DNA of 64,000 nt from an uncultured Lachnospiraceae bacterium (lineage in GTDB: Bacteria > Bacillota > Clostridia > Lachnospirales > Lachnospiraceae): contig CAKRHP010000002.1 in NCBI GenBank assembly GCA_934339135.1, forward strand, positions 62,001 through 126,000, read 5' to 3'. The stretch's first letter is position 1. The number at the start of each line of letters is the position of its first letter. The translations under genes and the position numbers were made by a program. Positions 33,612 to 43,462 of this stretch are shown one piece after another. The notes below the pieces were generated by a model that worked only from the letters and a program-made list of their open reading frames with translations, was not told the DNA's origin and did not search any database.

Positions 33612-34748
33612 TTGAAGAACACAATCGTAGATATTAAGGATGTCAATAAAATATATGGGACAAATCATGTGGTGAAGGATCTGAACCTGCAGGTGGAGGA
33701 AGGCGAGTTTTTAACACTCCTTGGTTCCTCCGGATGTGGAAAGACGACAACCCTCCGGATGATCGCAGGTTTTGAGGAGCCGACTACCGGTTCCATACGG
33801 GTGGAAGGAGAACCCATTGAGGATAAGGAGCCGTATGAAAGAAATGTCAACACGGTATTTCAGAGTTATGCATTATTTCCTCATATGACGATTTTTGACA
33901 ATGTAGCCTATGGGCTTAAGATGAAGAAGATACCGAAAAATGAGAGAAAAGAACGGGTGCTCGAGATGCTGGAGATGGTACAGCTTGCCGGATTCGAAAA
34001 AAGATATCCCAGCCAGTTGTCCGGTGGACAGAAGCAGCGTGTGGCGATTGCGAGAGCACTGATCAACCGGCCTAAGGTACTTCTTCTGGATGAGCCGTTA
34101 GGTGCGCTGGATCTAAAGCTTCGTAAGCAGATGCAGTTAGAGTTAAAGCGGCTGCAGAAAAAGCTGAACATCACCTTTATTTATGTAACCCATGATCAGG
34201 AGGAAGCACTTACCATGAGCGACCGGATCGCGATTATGCATGATGGCGTAATGGATCAGATTGGATCGCCTACAGAGATTTATGAGAGACCGGCTACCAA
34301 GTTTGTAGCTACCTTTATCGGAGAGACGAATGTATTTGACGGTACGATCCGTTCCATTGAAAATGGCAGAGTCGTGATAAGCATTGAAAATGGTGAGATC
34401 ACATCCTCCGGCAGCGTAGAGGAGGGAGTAGAGAAAAATACAGGCTTTGCAGTCAATGAGTTTGTGACTGTTTCGGTACGGCCGGAAAAGATGCATTTTT
34501 CTCCGGAGCCGGTGGATGGCTTTAATGTACCGGCGATGGTAAAGGATTATATTTATGTTGGTTCCGTGATCAAATGTATTGCTGTTTTGCCGAATGGCAA
34601 TGAGATCAAAATGGAGAAGTTGGCAGGAGAGGAGCTTCCGGCGATCGGAGAAAAGATCTTTATCTGCTGGGCTCCGGAGGATGCCGTGCTGATACATAGT
34701 CTGGATAACCGTTTCTATCAGAGTATGGAAAATATTAAACTGGCATAA
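33612..34748 (+). CDS. potA: Polyamine ABC transporter ATP-binding protein
   Basis: 378 residues from a TTG at 33612 with AAGAGGTGA before. Walker A LGSSGCGKTTT near residue 40, signature LSGGQKQRVAIARAL, Walker B KVLLLDEPLGALD, and THDQEEALTMSDRIAIMHDG in the switch region. The C-terminal TOBE domain (RPEKMHFSPEP; GSVIKCIAVLPNG) is that of spermidine/putrescine importers. Drives uptake with PotB, PotC and PotD, encoded immediately downstream. Confidence 0.93.
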   Translation: MKNTIVDIKDVNKIYGTNHVVKDLNLQVEEGEFLTLLGSSGCGKTTTLRMIAGFEEPTTGSIRVEGEPIEDKEPYERNVNTVFQSYALFPHMTIFDNVAYGLKMKKIPKNERKERVLEMLEMVQLAGFEKRYPSQLSGGQKQRVAIARALINRPKVLLLDEPLGALDLKLRKQMQLELKRLQKKLNITFIYVTHDQEEALTMSDRIAIMHDGVMDQIGSPTEIYERPATKFVATFIGETNVFDGTIRSIENGRVVISIENGEITSSGSVEEGVEKNTGFAVNEFVTVSVRPEKMHFSPEPVDGFNVPAMVKDYIYVGSVIKCIAVLPNGNEIKMEKLAGEELPAIGEKIFICWAPEDAVLIHSLDNRFYQSMENIKLA

Positions 34749-34799
34749 GGGCAATGAGATATTTTTCGTACCAATATCAAGGAAGAAAGGATGATTTCT

Positions 34800-35666
34800 A
34801 TGACGAAAAAGCGATTTCGGGAAAAAACACTTCCTGCAGCGATCATGGTAGGACCGGTAACCTTATGGCTTATCCTGCTGGTGGCAGTTCCATTGATCTA
34901 TATACTGGTCATGAGCTTTTGCAGTATTGATGAATTTTATAATGTAACATTTCAGTTTACTTTGGACAATTATAAGCATCTGGCAGATGCGTCTTATATC
35001 AAGATCTATGCACAGTCTCTGGTGATCGCCCTGCTGACTACCGTGATCTGCATTCTCGTGGCGTATCCATTTACTTATATTATCGCACGGACAAAGAGCC
35101 GTTTCAAAAGTCTTCTTTATATGCTGGTGATCATTCCCTTCTGGACCAATTCCCTGATCCGTATTTATGGATGGAAATCCTTCCTGGGAACCTCCGGATG
35201 GCTGAACAGTGTATTGATGAAGTTACATATTATATCCCAGCCGTTAGATCTTTTGTTTCAACAGGGAACAACAGTGTTTGGTATGGTTTACTGTCTGTTT
35301 CCGTTTATGGTGCTTCCTCTTTATACGGCGATCGGAAAGCTGGATAGTACCTTGCTTGAGGCCTCCTCAGATCTGGGAGCAAAGGGATGGAAAACATTTC
35401 TTCATGTGGTGCTGCCCCTGACGGCAAGCGGAATTTTTTCCGGCTGCATTATGGTATTTATCCCGTGTCTTGGATATTTCTTTGTATCCAATATCCTGGG
35501 AGGAGGCAATTCCGATGTGATCGGTAATCTGATCGAGCGGCAGTTTAAGAGTGGTAATAACTGGCCTCTCGGAGCAGCGTTGTCCATTATATTGATCGTG
35601 ATCACCCTGGTGCTTGTAAAGCTGTATCAGAAGACCGGTGGTGACATGGATAGTCTGGGGGTGTAG
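34800..35666 (+). CDS. potB: Polyamine ABC transporter permease PotB
   Basis: 288 residues from the ATG at 34800 (AAAGG nine bases before); an ATG at 34791 directly abuts the ribosome site. Six membrane helices and the EAA loop (LLEASSDLGAKGWKTFLHVVLPL) that docks on the ATPase. Spermidine/putrescine permease pattern, with IPFWTNSLIRIYGWKSFLG. Overlaps functionally with PotC, three bases downstream. Confidence 0.92.
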   Translation: MTKKRFREKTLPAAIMVGPVTLWLILLVAVPLIYILVMSFCSIDEFYNVTFQFTLDNYKHLADASYIKIYAQSLVIALLTTVICILVAYPFTYIIARTKSRFKSLLYMLVIIPFWTNSLIRIYGWKSFLGTSGWLNSVLMKLHIISQPLDLLFQQGTTVFGMVYCLFPFMVLPLYTAIGKLDSTLLEASSDLGAKGWKTFLHVVLPLTASGIFSGCIMVFIPCLGYFFVSNILGGGNSDVIGNLIERQFKSGNNWPLGAALSIILIVITLVLVKLYQKTGGDMDSLGV

Positions 35667-35669
35667 AGC

Positions 35670-36470
35670 ATGGGAAGAAAAGCGAGAATGCGGATCAAAG
35701 GCGTATTTGGAAAGATTTTATGCGGCATTGTGTATATCGTGTTGTTTCTGCCGATTGCCGTTGTGGTGGTCAATTCCTTCAATGCAACCACCAGCAAGCC
35801 GTATCTGACCTGGAAGGGATTTACCTTCGACTGGTATTTCAAACTGTTTGACAACACCTCACTGCTGACCGCCTTCGGCAATACCATGATCATTGCACTG
35901 GTAACAACCTTGCTGGCAACTATCATTGGTACGCTGGGTGCGATCGGAATGTACAAATATAAGTTTAAAGGAAAGAGTGTGATCGATGGTCTTCTCTATA
36001 TTCCGGTGGTGATTCCGGAGATCGTCATGGGTATTTCTCTTCTGACCGTTTTTGCAAAGGTTTCGATCCCAAGAGGAATGTTGACATTGATCATTGCCCA
36101 TGTGACATTTTGTGTGCCATATGTGATCTTCAATGTCCGGGCGAGATTATCCGGCTATGATATTTCCATTGAGGAGGCAAGCATGGATCTGGGAGCCAAC
36201 CGATTCCGCACCTTCTGGGAGGTCACGCTTCCGGTATTAAAGCCCGGTATTACAGCGGGCGCACTTCTGGCATTTACGTTATCCATTGATGACGTGATCA
36301 TAAGCTATTTTGTTAACGGCAATACCATGACTTATCCGTTACAGGTTATGGCAAGCATTAAGAGTGGAGTCGCACCGGACGTAAATGCATTATCTTCACT
36401 GATCCTGATAGGTACGATTATTTTCGTAATACTGACGCAGGGCAATCTGTTTAAAAAGAAGATGGATTAA
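35670..36470 (+). CDS. potC: Polyamine ABC transporter permease PotC
   Basis: 266 residues. Membrane helices start at ILCGIVYIVLFLPIAVVVVNSF; the EAA loop reads SIEEASMDLGANRFRTFWEVTLPVLKPG. FTLSIDDVIISYFVNG is typical of PotC. It pairs with PotB to form the membrane channel of the importer. Confidence 0.92.
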   Translation: MGRKARMRIKGVFGKILCGIVYIVLFLPIAVVVVNSFNATTSKPYLTWKGFTFDWYFKLFDNTSLLTAFGNTMIIALVTTLLATIIGTLGAIGMYKYKFKGKSVIDGLLYIPVVIPEIVMGISLLTVFAKVSIPRGMLTLIIAHVTFCVPYVIFNVRARLSGYDISIEEASMDLGANRFRTFWEVTLPVLKPGITAGALLAFTLSIDDVIISYFVNGNTMTYPLQVMASIKSGVAPDVNALSSLILIGTIIFVILTQGNLFKKKMD

Positions 36471-36556
36471 ATCCGCAGAACATGTTTTAGAATGTTTGTA
36501 CCAAAAATGGTACAGGTGAAACAAAAAATGCAGCTTTGAAAGGAATGGTGATTTTT

Positions 36557-37621
36557 ATGATGAGATGTGGGAAAAGAGTAATGAGCGTTATGTTGTCACT
36601 GGCACTGCTTGGAACCTCTGTGAGTCTGACCGGCTGTGGCAGCAGCAAAAAGGCAGAGAACGGAGAGCTGAATCTGTTTATCTGGACAGAATATGTACCG
36701 GATTCCGTGATCAGTGATTTTGAGAAGGAATATGGCATTAAGGTGAACGTATCTACCTTCTCCTCAAACGAAGATATGCTGGCAAAGGTAAAATCTGAGG
36801 ACGAGGGTACCTATGATATCGTGCAGCCGAGTGATTATATGGTAGAGTCCATGATCAAGCAGGGAATGTTAGAAAAGCTGGATCAGGATGCCCTGACGAA
36901 TCTTTCAAACATTGGTAAACAGTATCTGGATCCATCCTACGATCCGGGCAATGTTTATTCTGTTCCTTATCAGGGCGGTGTCGCAGCGATCGGTGTCAAT
37001 ACAGATAAGGTAAAGAAAGATATTAAGGGGTATAAGGATCTTTTTGATGGGTCATTAAAGGGACAGATCGTGGCACTGGATGATTACAGAGCTGTGATCG
37101 GTATGACAGAGAGAAGCATGGGACTTAGCATGAATGAGACGGATAAGGCAAAGCTTTCCAAGGTTTCTGATAAGTTAATGACATTGAAAGACAATATTTC
37201 AGTTTATGACAGTGACAGTCCGAAGTCATCCCTGATCAGTGGGGACTGTAATGTCGGCTACTGCTGGTCTGCAGAGATCGCACTGGCAATGGAGGAAAAC
37301 TCTGCGATCAAGATTGTATTCCCAGAGGAGGGAGCTTATAAGTTTATTGATAACTGGGCCATTTCCAAGGGAGCAAAGAACTTTGATAATGCCATGAAGT
37401 TTATCAACTATATGTGTGATGACAAGGTAGCAGGAAAGGTTATTGAGGAGTTCCCATATCTGAACGTAAATCAGAAGGCGGTAGAGGCAAACAAGGAATA
37501 TAGTGAAAACGAAGCAAAGAATGTGCCGGCGGAGATTTTTGAAAAGGGAGAATATGTGTCAAATCTTGATACGGATACATTAAAGATTTATAACGACATG
37601 TGGAACAAATTGAAAAACTAA
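36557..37621 (+). CDS. potD: Polyamine ABC transporter substrate-binding lipoprotein
   Basis: 354 residues from the ATG at 36557. Lipoprotein signal with lipobox LTGC near residue 26, after VMLSLALLGTSVS. The mature part begins as PotD-type binding proteins do (LNLFIWTEYVPDSVISDFEKEYG), with YDIVQPSDYMVESMIKQGML and VPYQGGVAAIGVN. Membrane-anchored outer receptor for spermidine/putrescine. Last gene of the pot operon. Confidence 0.92.
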   Translation: MMRCGKRVMSVMLSLALLGTSVSLTGCGSSKKAENGELNLFIWTEYVPDSVISDFEKEYGIKVNVSTFSSNEDMLAKVKSEDEGTYDIVQPSDYMVESMIKQGMLEKLDQDALTNLSNIGKQYLDPSYDPGNVYSVPYQGGVAAIGVNTDKVKKDIKGYKDLFDGSLKGQIVALDDYRAVIGMTERSMGLSMNETDKAKLSKVSDKLMTLKDNISVYDSDSPKSSLISGDCNVGYCWSAEIALAMEENSAIKIVFPEEGAYKFIDNWAISKGAKNFDNAMKFINYMCDDKVAGKVIEEFPYLNVNQKAVEANKEYSENEAKNVPAEIFEKGEYVSNLDTDTLKIYNDMWNKLKN

Positions 37622-37740
37622 TTACTGGTTTTGCAGACTCTAGCCGCTGGTTTTGCGGCGGTCTGTGGGCTGAAGTGTGATTACACCGCAAATAGTAATT
37701 AAAATAACGTAAACAGAAATATAAAATGGGAGGATTCATT

Positions 37741-39219
37741 ATGGAAGCAAAAAAAATGTATATTGGCGGGGAATGGGTGACCGGCAGTATGGCAAAGACC
37801 TTTGACGTGATCAATCCGGCAACCGGAGAAGTGATCGACAAGGTGTATGAGAGCAGTGTGGAGGATACCAGACTTGCTATTGCCGCAGCAAAAAGATCAT
37901 TCTACGAAACAAGAGAATGGCGTGATATGGATTCCCAGACAAGGGGAGATATTATATTAAAAATTGCCGATCTGATCGAAAAATATGCCGACGAGCTGGC
38001 GATGATGGACACGCTTGACAACGGAAAACCTCTCCGCGAGGCAGAGGGAGATATCAGTGATGGAATTCACTGCTTCCGGTATTATGCAGGACTCTGCAAG
38101 ACACCCCATGGCGGTGTTTATGAGGTAAATGACGGTTTCGGTAAGATGCATTCCTATGAGACAAGGGAGCCGGTGGGGGTCTGTGCGCAGATCACCCCAT
38201 GGAATTACCCATTCCTGATGTCTGTATGGAAGCTGGCACCGGCACTGGCAGCCGGCAACAGTATTGTGTTTAAGCCAAGTCCAAAGGCACCTCTTTCTAC
38301 GATCCGGCTGTTTGAGATTTTTGAGGAAGCAGGACTTCCAAAGGGTTGTGTCAATCTGCTGCAGGGAGATGCGGAGGTTGGCTCCGAGATGGGCGAGAAT
38401 AAGGATGTGGATATGATCACCTTTACCGGAAGCACCAGAGTCGGCCAAAGCCTTATGCGCGCCGCAGCCACCAATGTCAAGAAGATCGGTCTGGAGCTTG
38501 GCGGAAAGTCACCAAACGTGATCTTTGCAGACGCCGATCTGGATGGTGCAGTAGAGTGGGCCATGATCGGAATCTTCTTTAATCAGGGGGAGGTCTGCTC
38601 AGCCGGTTCCCGTATTATCATTGAGGAAAGTATCCATGATGAATTTGTCAAGCGTCTGAAAAAGAAGGCGGAGGCAATGACCATTGGTAATCCGGTCAAT
38701 AATCCGGATCTTGGTCCGGTGATCACCGAGAAAGATATGGAAAAGATCCTTTCCTACATAAAGAGCGGTGTAGACGAGGGTGCCACGCTGGTAACCGGCG
38801 GAGAGCGTTATACAGAGGGAGAATGTGCCAAGGGCTACTTTATCCGTCCGACGATCTTTGACAACTGTACGCCGGATATGAAGATTGTCCGGGAGGAGAT
38901 CTTTGGACCGGTTGTGACGATCCAGACCTTCAAAACAGAGAAGGAAGCTGTTGATATGGCCAATGATACCATTTATGGCCTGGCGGGCGCAGTATTTACC
39001 TCAGATATTACCAGAGCCCACCGTGTGATCCGTGAGATCCGTGCCGGAATCACATGGATCAACTGCTATAATCCAACCTTCAATGAGGCACCTTGGGGCG
39101 GCTATAAGATGAGCGGTATCGGCAGGGAGCTTGGCGTCCATGGAATGGAGGAGTATCAGGAGGTCAAGCAGATCAACATCAATCTGACGCCGGGGATCGT
39201 AGGCTGGTATGAGCATTAA
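37741..39219 (+). CDS. Aldehyde dehydrogenase (betaine-aldehyde / aminobutyraldehyde type)
   Basis: 492 residues from the ATG at 37741 with GGGAGG eight bases before. NAD-binding and catalytic motifs: TPWNYPFLMSVWKLAPALAAGN, FTGSTRVGQSLM, LELGGKSPNVIFADAD and the catalytic cysteine in FNQGEVCSAGSR, ending in AGITWINCYNPTFNEAPWGG. Oxidises an aldehyde to the acid with NAD(P)+. Next to polyamine uptake, an aminoaldehyde from polyamine breakdown is a reasonable substrate, by inference. Confidence 0.88.
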   Translation: MEAKKMYIGGEWVTGSMAKTFDVINPATGEVIDKVYESSVEDTRLAIAAAKRSFYETREWRDMDSQTRGDIILKIADLIEKYADELAMMDTLDNGKPLREAEGDISDGIHCFRYYAGLCKTPHGGVYEVNDGFGKMHSYETREPVGVCAQITPWNYPFLMSVWKLAPALAAGNSIVFKPSPKAPLSTIRLFEIFEEAGLPKGCVNLLQGDAEVGSEMGENKDVDMITFTGSTRVGQSLMRAAATNVKKIGLELGGKSPNVIFADADLDGAVEWAMIGIFFNQGEVCSAGSRIIIEESIHDEFVKRLKKKAEAMTIGNPVNNPDLGPVITEKDMEKILSYIKSGVDEGATLVTGGERYTEGECAKGYFIRPTIFDNCTPDMKIVREEIFGPVVTIQTFKTEKEAVDMANDTIYGLAGAVFTSDITRAHRVIREIRAGITWINCYNPTFNEAPWGGYKMSGIGRELGVHGMEEYQEVKQININLTPGIVGWYEH

Positions 39220-39255
39220 GGATACCAAATGAGTAAACTTTAGCAAATATGCCAT

Positions 39256-39305
39256 AAAAAGGCGTTTCAAAGCGTGAAAGTTCTACGTTTTGAGATGCCT
39301 TTTTG
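39256..39305 (+). terminator. Terminator of the aldehyde dehydrogenase gene
   Basis: AAAAAGGC (39256-39263) with GCCTTTTT (39297-39304) and further internal pairing (GTTTCAAAGCGT / ACGTTTTGAGAT). Confidence 0.75.
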
Positions 39306-39307
39306 CC

Positions 39308-39336
39308 TTGTAATCAGGGGGAAAATGTGATAAACT
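39308..39336 (+). promoter_or_regulatory. Promoter of the phosphoketolase gene
   Basis: TTGTAA, 17 bases, TAAACT, 38 bases ahead of the ATG and right behind the preceding terminator. Confidence 0.45.
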
Positions 39337-39374
39337 AGCGGACGGAAAAAACAAATGATTTAGGGAGGTAACAA

Positions 39375-41762
39375 ATGTCAGAAAATATTTGTCTTGAGAA
39401 ACAGCCATTATCTCAGGAAATGCTGGACAAGATCGATGCATATTGGCGTGCTGCCAATTATCTTTCTGCAGGACAGCTTTATCTGTTAGATAATCCGCTG
39501 ATGAAAGAGCCATTAACCATGGATCATATCAAAAAGAAGATCGTAGGTCACTGGGGAACCGTACCTGGACAGAACTTCGTATATGTACATTGTAACCGTG
39601 TTATCAAGCGTTACGATCTCGATATGATCCTTTTATCCGGTCCGGGACATGGCGGAAACTTTATGATCGCCAACACATATCTGGAGGGATCCTACAGTGA
39701 GATCTATCCAAATATCAGCGAGGACGAAGAGGGTATGAAGAAGATGTTCAAGCAGTTCTCATTCCCTTGTGGTGTGCCTAGCCACTGTGCACCGGAGACA
39801 CCGGGTTCCATCAACGAGGGTGGTGAGCTTGGTTATTCTATCGCACATGCATTTGGTGCTGTATTTGATAACCCGGATCTCATCGCCACAGTAATCGTTG
39901 GTGATGGTGAGGCTGAGACAGGTCCTCTGGCTACCTCTTGGCAGTCCAATAAATTCCTGAATCCGATCACAGACGGTGCAGTTCTGCCTGTTCTGAACCT
40001 GAACGGATACAAGATCAGTAACCCGACCATCTTCTCCCGTATCTCTCATGAGGAGATCGAGAGCTACTTTGTAGGCTGCGGCTGGGAGCCGATCTTTGTT
40101 GAGGGCGATGATCCAATGACAATGCATAAGCTCATGGCTGAGGCCATGGATCAGGCTGTTGAGAAGATCAAGGCGATCCAGGAGAATGCACGTAAGAACA
40201 ATGATCCGGAGCGTCCAAAGTGGCCAATGATCGTTCTTCGTACACCAAAGGGATGGACAGGTCCTAAGGTTGTAGACGGACAGCAGATCGAGGGATCTTT
40301 CCGTGCACATCAGGTACCGATTACCATGGAGAAGCCGGAAGAGCATCTGCCACTTCTGAAGGCATGGCTGGAGAGCTATCATCCGGAGGAGCTTTTCGAT
40401 GAGAAGGGTACTCTGATCCCTGAGCTGGCTGAGCTGGCACCAAAGGGAGATGCAAGAATGGGTGCGAACCCACATGCAAACGGTGGTCTTCTGATGAAGG
40501 ATTTAAGACTTCCGGACTTCCGTGAGTATGGCATCGAGGTAGATCCTGGTAAGACAAAGGCTCAGGATATGATCGAGCTTGGTGGATATATCCGCGATAT
40601 CTTCGTATTAAATAAAGAGAATCAGAACTTCCGTATCTTCGGACCGGATGAGAGTATGTCAAACCGTCTGTACAAGGTATTTGAGGCAGAGAACAGAGAC
40701 TGGAATGCAGAGCTTCTTGACTCGGATGACTGTCTGGCAAGAAACGGACGTATTATGGATGGTATGCTCAGCGAGCATATGTGTGAGGGATGGCTGGAAG
40801 GTTATCTGCTGACAGGACGCCACGGCTTCTTCGCAAGCTACGAGGCATTTATCCGTGTTGTAGATTCCATGGCTGCACAGCACGCAAAATGGCTGAAGGT
40901 CTGCAACCAGCTTACTTGGAGACGCCCGATCGCTTCTCTGAACTTCATCCTGACATCCAATGTATGGCAGCAGGATCATAACGGATTTACACATCAGGAT
41001 CCGGGATTCCTTGATCATATTGCCAACAAGAAAGCAGACGTTGTTCGTATGTATCTGCCACCGGATACTAACTGTCTGTTATCCTGCTTCGATCACTGCG
41101 TAAAGAGTAAGAATTATGTCAATGCGATCGTTGCATCAAAGCATCCAAGCTATCAGTGGCTCAATATGGAGCAGGCTGTTAAGCATTGCACCCAGGGTGT
41201 TGGTATCTGGGAGTGGGCTAGTAACGATGAAGGCCAGGAGCCGGATCTCGTTATGGCATGCTGCGGTGATACACCGACACTGGAGACAATGGCAGCCGTT
41301 ACCATCCTTCGTGATGAGCTTCCGGAGCTGAAGATCCGTGTGGTAAACGTTGTCGATCTGTTCAAGCTGGAGTCTAATCATAAGCATCCTCATGGACTGA
41401 GTGACAGCGAGTACAATGCAATCTTCACAACAGATAAGCCGGTGATCTTTGCATTCCATGGTTACCCAACACTGATCCACGAGCTGACCTATCGCCGTGA
41501 CAACCAGAACGTATCTGTTCATGGTTATCAGGAGGAAGGTACCATCACAACTCCATTTGATATGAGAGTTCAGAACGAGATTGACCGTTTCAATCTCGTA
41601 AAGGATGCGATCATGCATCTGCCACAGCTTGCAAACCGTGGTTCTTACCTGATCCAGAAGATGAACGACAAGCTTGTAGAGCACAAGCAGTACATCGCTG
41701 AGTATGGTCAGGATCTGGAAGAGGTTCGCGACTGGGAGTGGCATACACCGGATAATAAATAA
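39375..41762 (+). CDS. xfp: Xylulose-5-phosphate/fructose-6-phosphate phosphoketolase
   Basis: 795 residues, the usual length. Thiamine-diphosphate enzyme with [73 protein letters not shown] and, in the second half, [13 protein letters not shown] and [22 protein letters not shown]. Splits ketose phosphates into acetyl phosphate and an aldose phosphate, giving ATP with acetate kinase. Strong codon bias indicates high expression. GGGAGG before the ATG. Confidence 0.96.
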   Translation: MSENICLEKQPLSQEMLDKIDAYWRAANYLSAGQLYLLDNPLMKEPLTMDHIKKKIVGHWGTVPGQNFVYVHCNRVIKRYDLDMILLSGPGHGGNFMIANTYLEGSYSEIYPNISEDEEGMKKMFKQFSFPCGVPSHCAPETPGSINEGGELGYSIAHAFGAVFDNPDLIATVIVGDGEAETGPLATSWQSNKFLNPITDGAVLPVLNLNGYKISNPTIFSRISHEEIESYFVGCGWEPIFVEGDDPMTMHKLMAEAMDQAVEKIKAIQENARKNNDPERPKWPMIVLRTPKGWTGPKVVDGQQIEGSFRAHQVPITMEKPEEHLPLLKAWLESYHPEELFDEKGTLIPELAELAPKGDARMGANPHANGGLLMKDLRLPDFREYGIEVDPGKTKAQDMIELGGYIRDIFVLNKENQNFRIFGPDESMSNRLYKVFEAENRDWNAELLDSDDCLARNGRIMDGMLSEHMCEGWLEGYLLTGRHGFFASYEAFIRVVDSMAAQHAKWLKVCNQLTWRRPIASLNFILTSNVWQQDHNGFTHQDPGFLDHIANKKADVVRMYLPPDTNCLLSCFDHCVKSKNYVNAIVASKHPSYQWLNMEQAVKHCTQGVGIWEWASNDEGQEPDLVMACCGDTPTLETMAAVTILRDELPELKIRVVNVVDLFKLESNHKHPHGLSDSEYNAIFTTDKPVIFAFHGYPTLIHELTYRRDNQNVSVHGYQEEGTITTPFDMRVQNEIDRFNLVKDAIMHLPQLANRGSYLIQKMNDKLVEHKQYIAEYGQDLEEVRDWEWHTPDNK

Positions 41763-41790
41763 TCAAATATAGATTTCGGTAATCTAAATG

Positions 41791-41829
41791 AACCGGCTTC
41801 ATGCATTTGTATGGAGCCGGTTTTTTTGG
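41791..41829 (+). terminator. Terminator of xfp
   Basis: Stem AACCGGCTTCAT (41791-41802) with ATGGAGCCGGTT (41811-41822), then seven or more T. Confidence 0.85.
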
Positions 41830-41872
41830 TGAGTCATAGAAGTTTCAATAAAGAGGGAAACTGAAAATCAAA

Positions 41873-41889
41873 TCTTAAGGAATTCTTAA
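41873..41889 (+). promoter_or_regulatory. Direct repeat TCTTAA, 11-base period, before the lipoprotein/ABC operon
   Basis: TCTTAA at 41873-41878 and 41884-41889, one helical turn apart; a partial third copy (TCTTAC) is at 41900. Direct repeats with 11-base spacing are typical binding sites of OmpR-type response regulators. No such regulator is encoded in the window. Confidence 0.4.
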
Positions 41890-41944
41890 TTTTTTCGTTC
41901 TTACTTTCGTGATAGGATAAGGGAAAAGAGGGGAGGGAATATCT

Positions 41945-43429
41945 ATGAAGAAGAGAGCGTGTCTTATTCTTATACTGTTTGTTGTGGCGGTGTTGGGAGG
42001 CTGCGCCGGTCTCAAACAGAACAAAACCAATGAGAAAGGGAAAAACGTCACAGAGACAGCTGTTAAGAAAGAAAATACAATCGTCTGGGCAGTCCGGGAC
42101 GATGCGAAGGTTTCAAAAAACAATATCCAAAAAACAAATCAGCTCCTTGCAAAGAAGGGCTATGATCTGGCGATTAAGGTAAAAAAATTAGGGGTAGACA
42201 GAACCTATGAGAAACAGGAAATTTATCATAATGCTCTGGAAAAAGCAGTCGAGTTCGGAGAGGTGGATGTGGCGTATGTTGATTCGTGTTATGAAACGGC
42301 CCAGGGGGAGATGGCACAGTATTTAAAGAGCGGTCTTTTTTATCCGTTGAACAAATGGCTTCATTCCGGGGAAGGTAAGGATGTCTATCAGTTGTATGAT
42401 AAGGAGGTCTGGAAGGGCTGCAGTGTTGATGGGAAAAATTATGTTTTCCCAAATGAGATCTATTATGATATTCCGGAAGAAGTAATCGCCTTTCGGAAGG
42501 ACCATGTGTCACAGAAGCTGATCAAATCATGGGACGGAAGCTGGAAGGATCTGTTTCGGATCATGGAAAAGGTCAAATTGTCAAAGGATGAGGTGATGGT
42601 GACCGGCTATCCGATGATGGATTATTTTGAAGGACAGGTGAAAAAGCGGAGATATATGATAGATGATGATATTGTTTATGATATACAGGATCAAACGGTC
42701 CATCAGCCCTTTGAACTGAAGGAGTTTTATGAATATCTGTCTTTTCTGCATAAATGTTATCAAAAGGGTTATATCACTCATGAGATGGAGGATATCTTAA
42801 CCTCCAAGGATGAAATTGAACATCTGGCCCGTGGAGAATATGCTATGGCATGGACGGCAGAGGAGTGTCTGAAACCATCGGAGCATGTCTTTGCAAGAAG
42901 ATCTCTGTGTGTAAGGGGGATTCTTGGAGAAGGTACAGCGGTGTCTGCTTACTCTGACAAGAAGGAGAAAGCGCTGAAGCTTATGAAGATCCTTCGAACG
43001 GACGATGAGATCGCAAATACCCTGATATGGGGCGAAGGGGATGGTAAGAAGCTGTTAGACGGGGATGGCTATGTTAAACAATCCATAGACAGAGTCAGTG
43101 ACCGGTCGGCGTTTGGACTAAACGACGGAATTTTTCAACAGAAGGAAGAGGATGTGACACCGGTAAAGAATATGCGGGAATACCGCAGCAAATGGATTCA
43201 TTATACTCCGAGAACAACTTCCCGTCTGCTGGGATTTTGGCCGGATTACAGCAGCTTTTATGAGGAACTGACAGAATATCAGCAGGTGCTTGGGGAATCT
43301 GTGAATTGTTTTCAGGAGAAGGATTTTGACAGGGCATATCAGGAGGCGGCAGAACGTGTGGCAGAGGCGTGGAAACCGTTGGGAAAGAAACTGCAGCGTC
43401 AGATCAAGGAATGGAAAAATAATAAGTAG
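41945..43429 (+). CDS. Solute-binding-like lipoprotein of an ABC-exporter operon
   Basis: 494 residues. Signal peptide with lipobox VLGGC (cysteine near residue 20), then a charged linker and a two-domain extracellular part resembling family 1 solute-binding proteins (NTIVWAVRDDAKV; EVDVAYVDSCYETAQGEMAQYLKSG; YVFPNEIYYDIPEEVIAFRKD; LARGEYAMAWTAEECL). First gene of a four-gene operon whose transporter looks like an exporter (ABC-2), not an importer. The lipoprotein may therefore sense or present a ligand rather than feed a permease. Family assignment moderate. Confidence 0.65.
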   Translation: MKKRACLILILFVVAVLGGCAGLKQNKTNEKGKNVTETAVKKENTIVWAVRDDAKVSKNNIQKTNQLLAKKGYDLAIKVKKLGVDRTYEKQEIYHNALEKAVEFGEVDVAYVDSCYETAQGEMAQYLKSGLFYPLNKWLHSGEGKDVYQLYDKEVWKGCSVDGKNYVFPNEIYYDIPEEVIAFRKDHVSQKLIKSWDGSWKDLFRIMEKVKLSKDEVMVTGYPMMDYFEGQVKKRRYMIDDDIVYDIQDQTVHQPFELKEFYEYLSFLHKCYQKGYITHEMEDILTSKDEIEHLARGEYAMAWTAEECLKPSEHVFARRSLCVRGILGEGTAVSAYSDKKEKALKLMKILRTDDEIANTLIWGEGDGKKLLDGDGYVKQSIDRVSDRSAFGLNDGIFQQKEEDVTPVKNMREYRSKWIHYTPRTTSRLLGFWPDYSSFYEELTEYQQVLGESVNCFQEKDFDRAYQEAAERVAEAWKPLGKKLQRQIKEWKNNK

Positions 43430-43462
43430 ACCGGTACAAAAGAAATAGGAGGAGGTAATGCT

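Noticed and set aside
37624..37725. Terminator between potD and the aldehyde dehydrogenase gene
   Set aside because: A GC-rich stem (GCCGC/GCGGC extended by CAGAC/GTCTG) is present but no T run follows, so it was not called.
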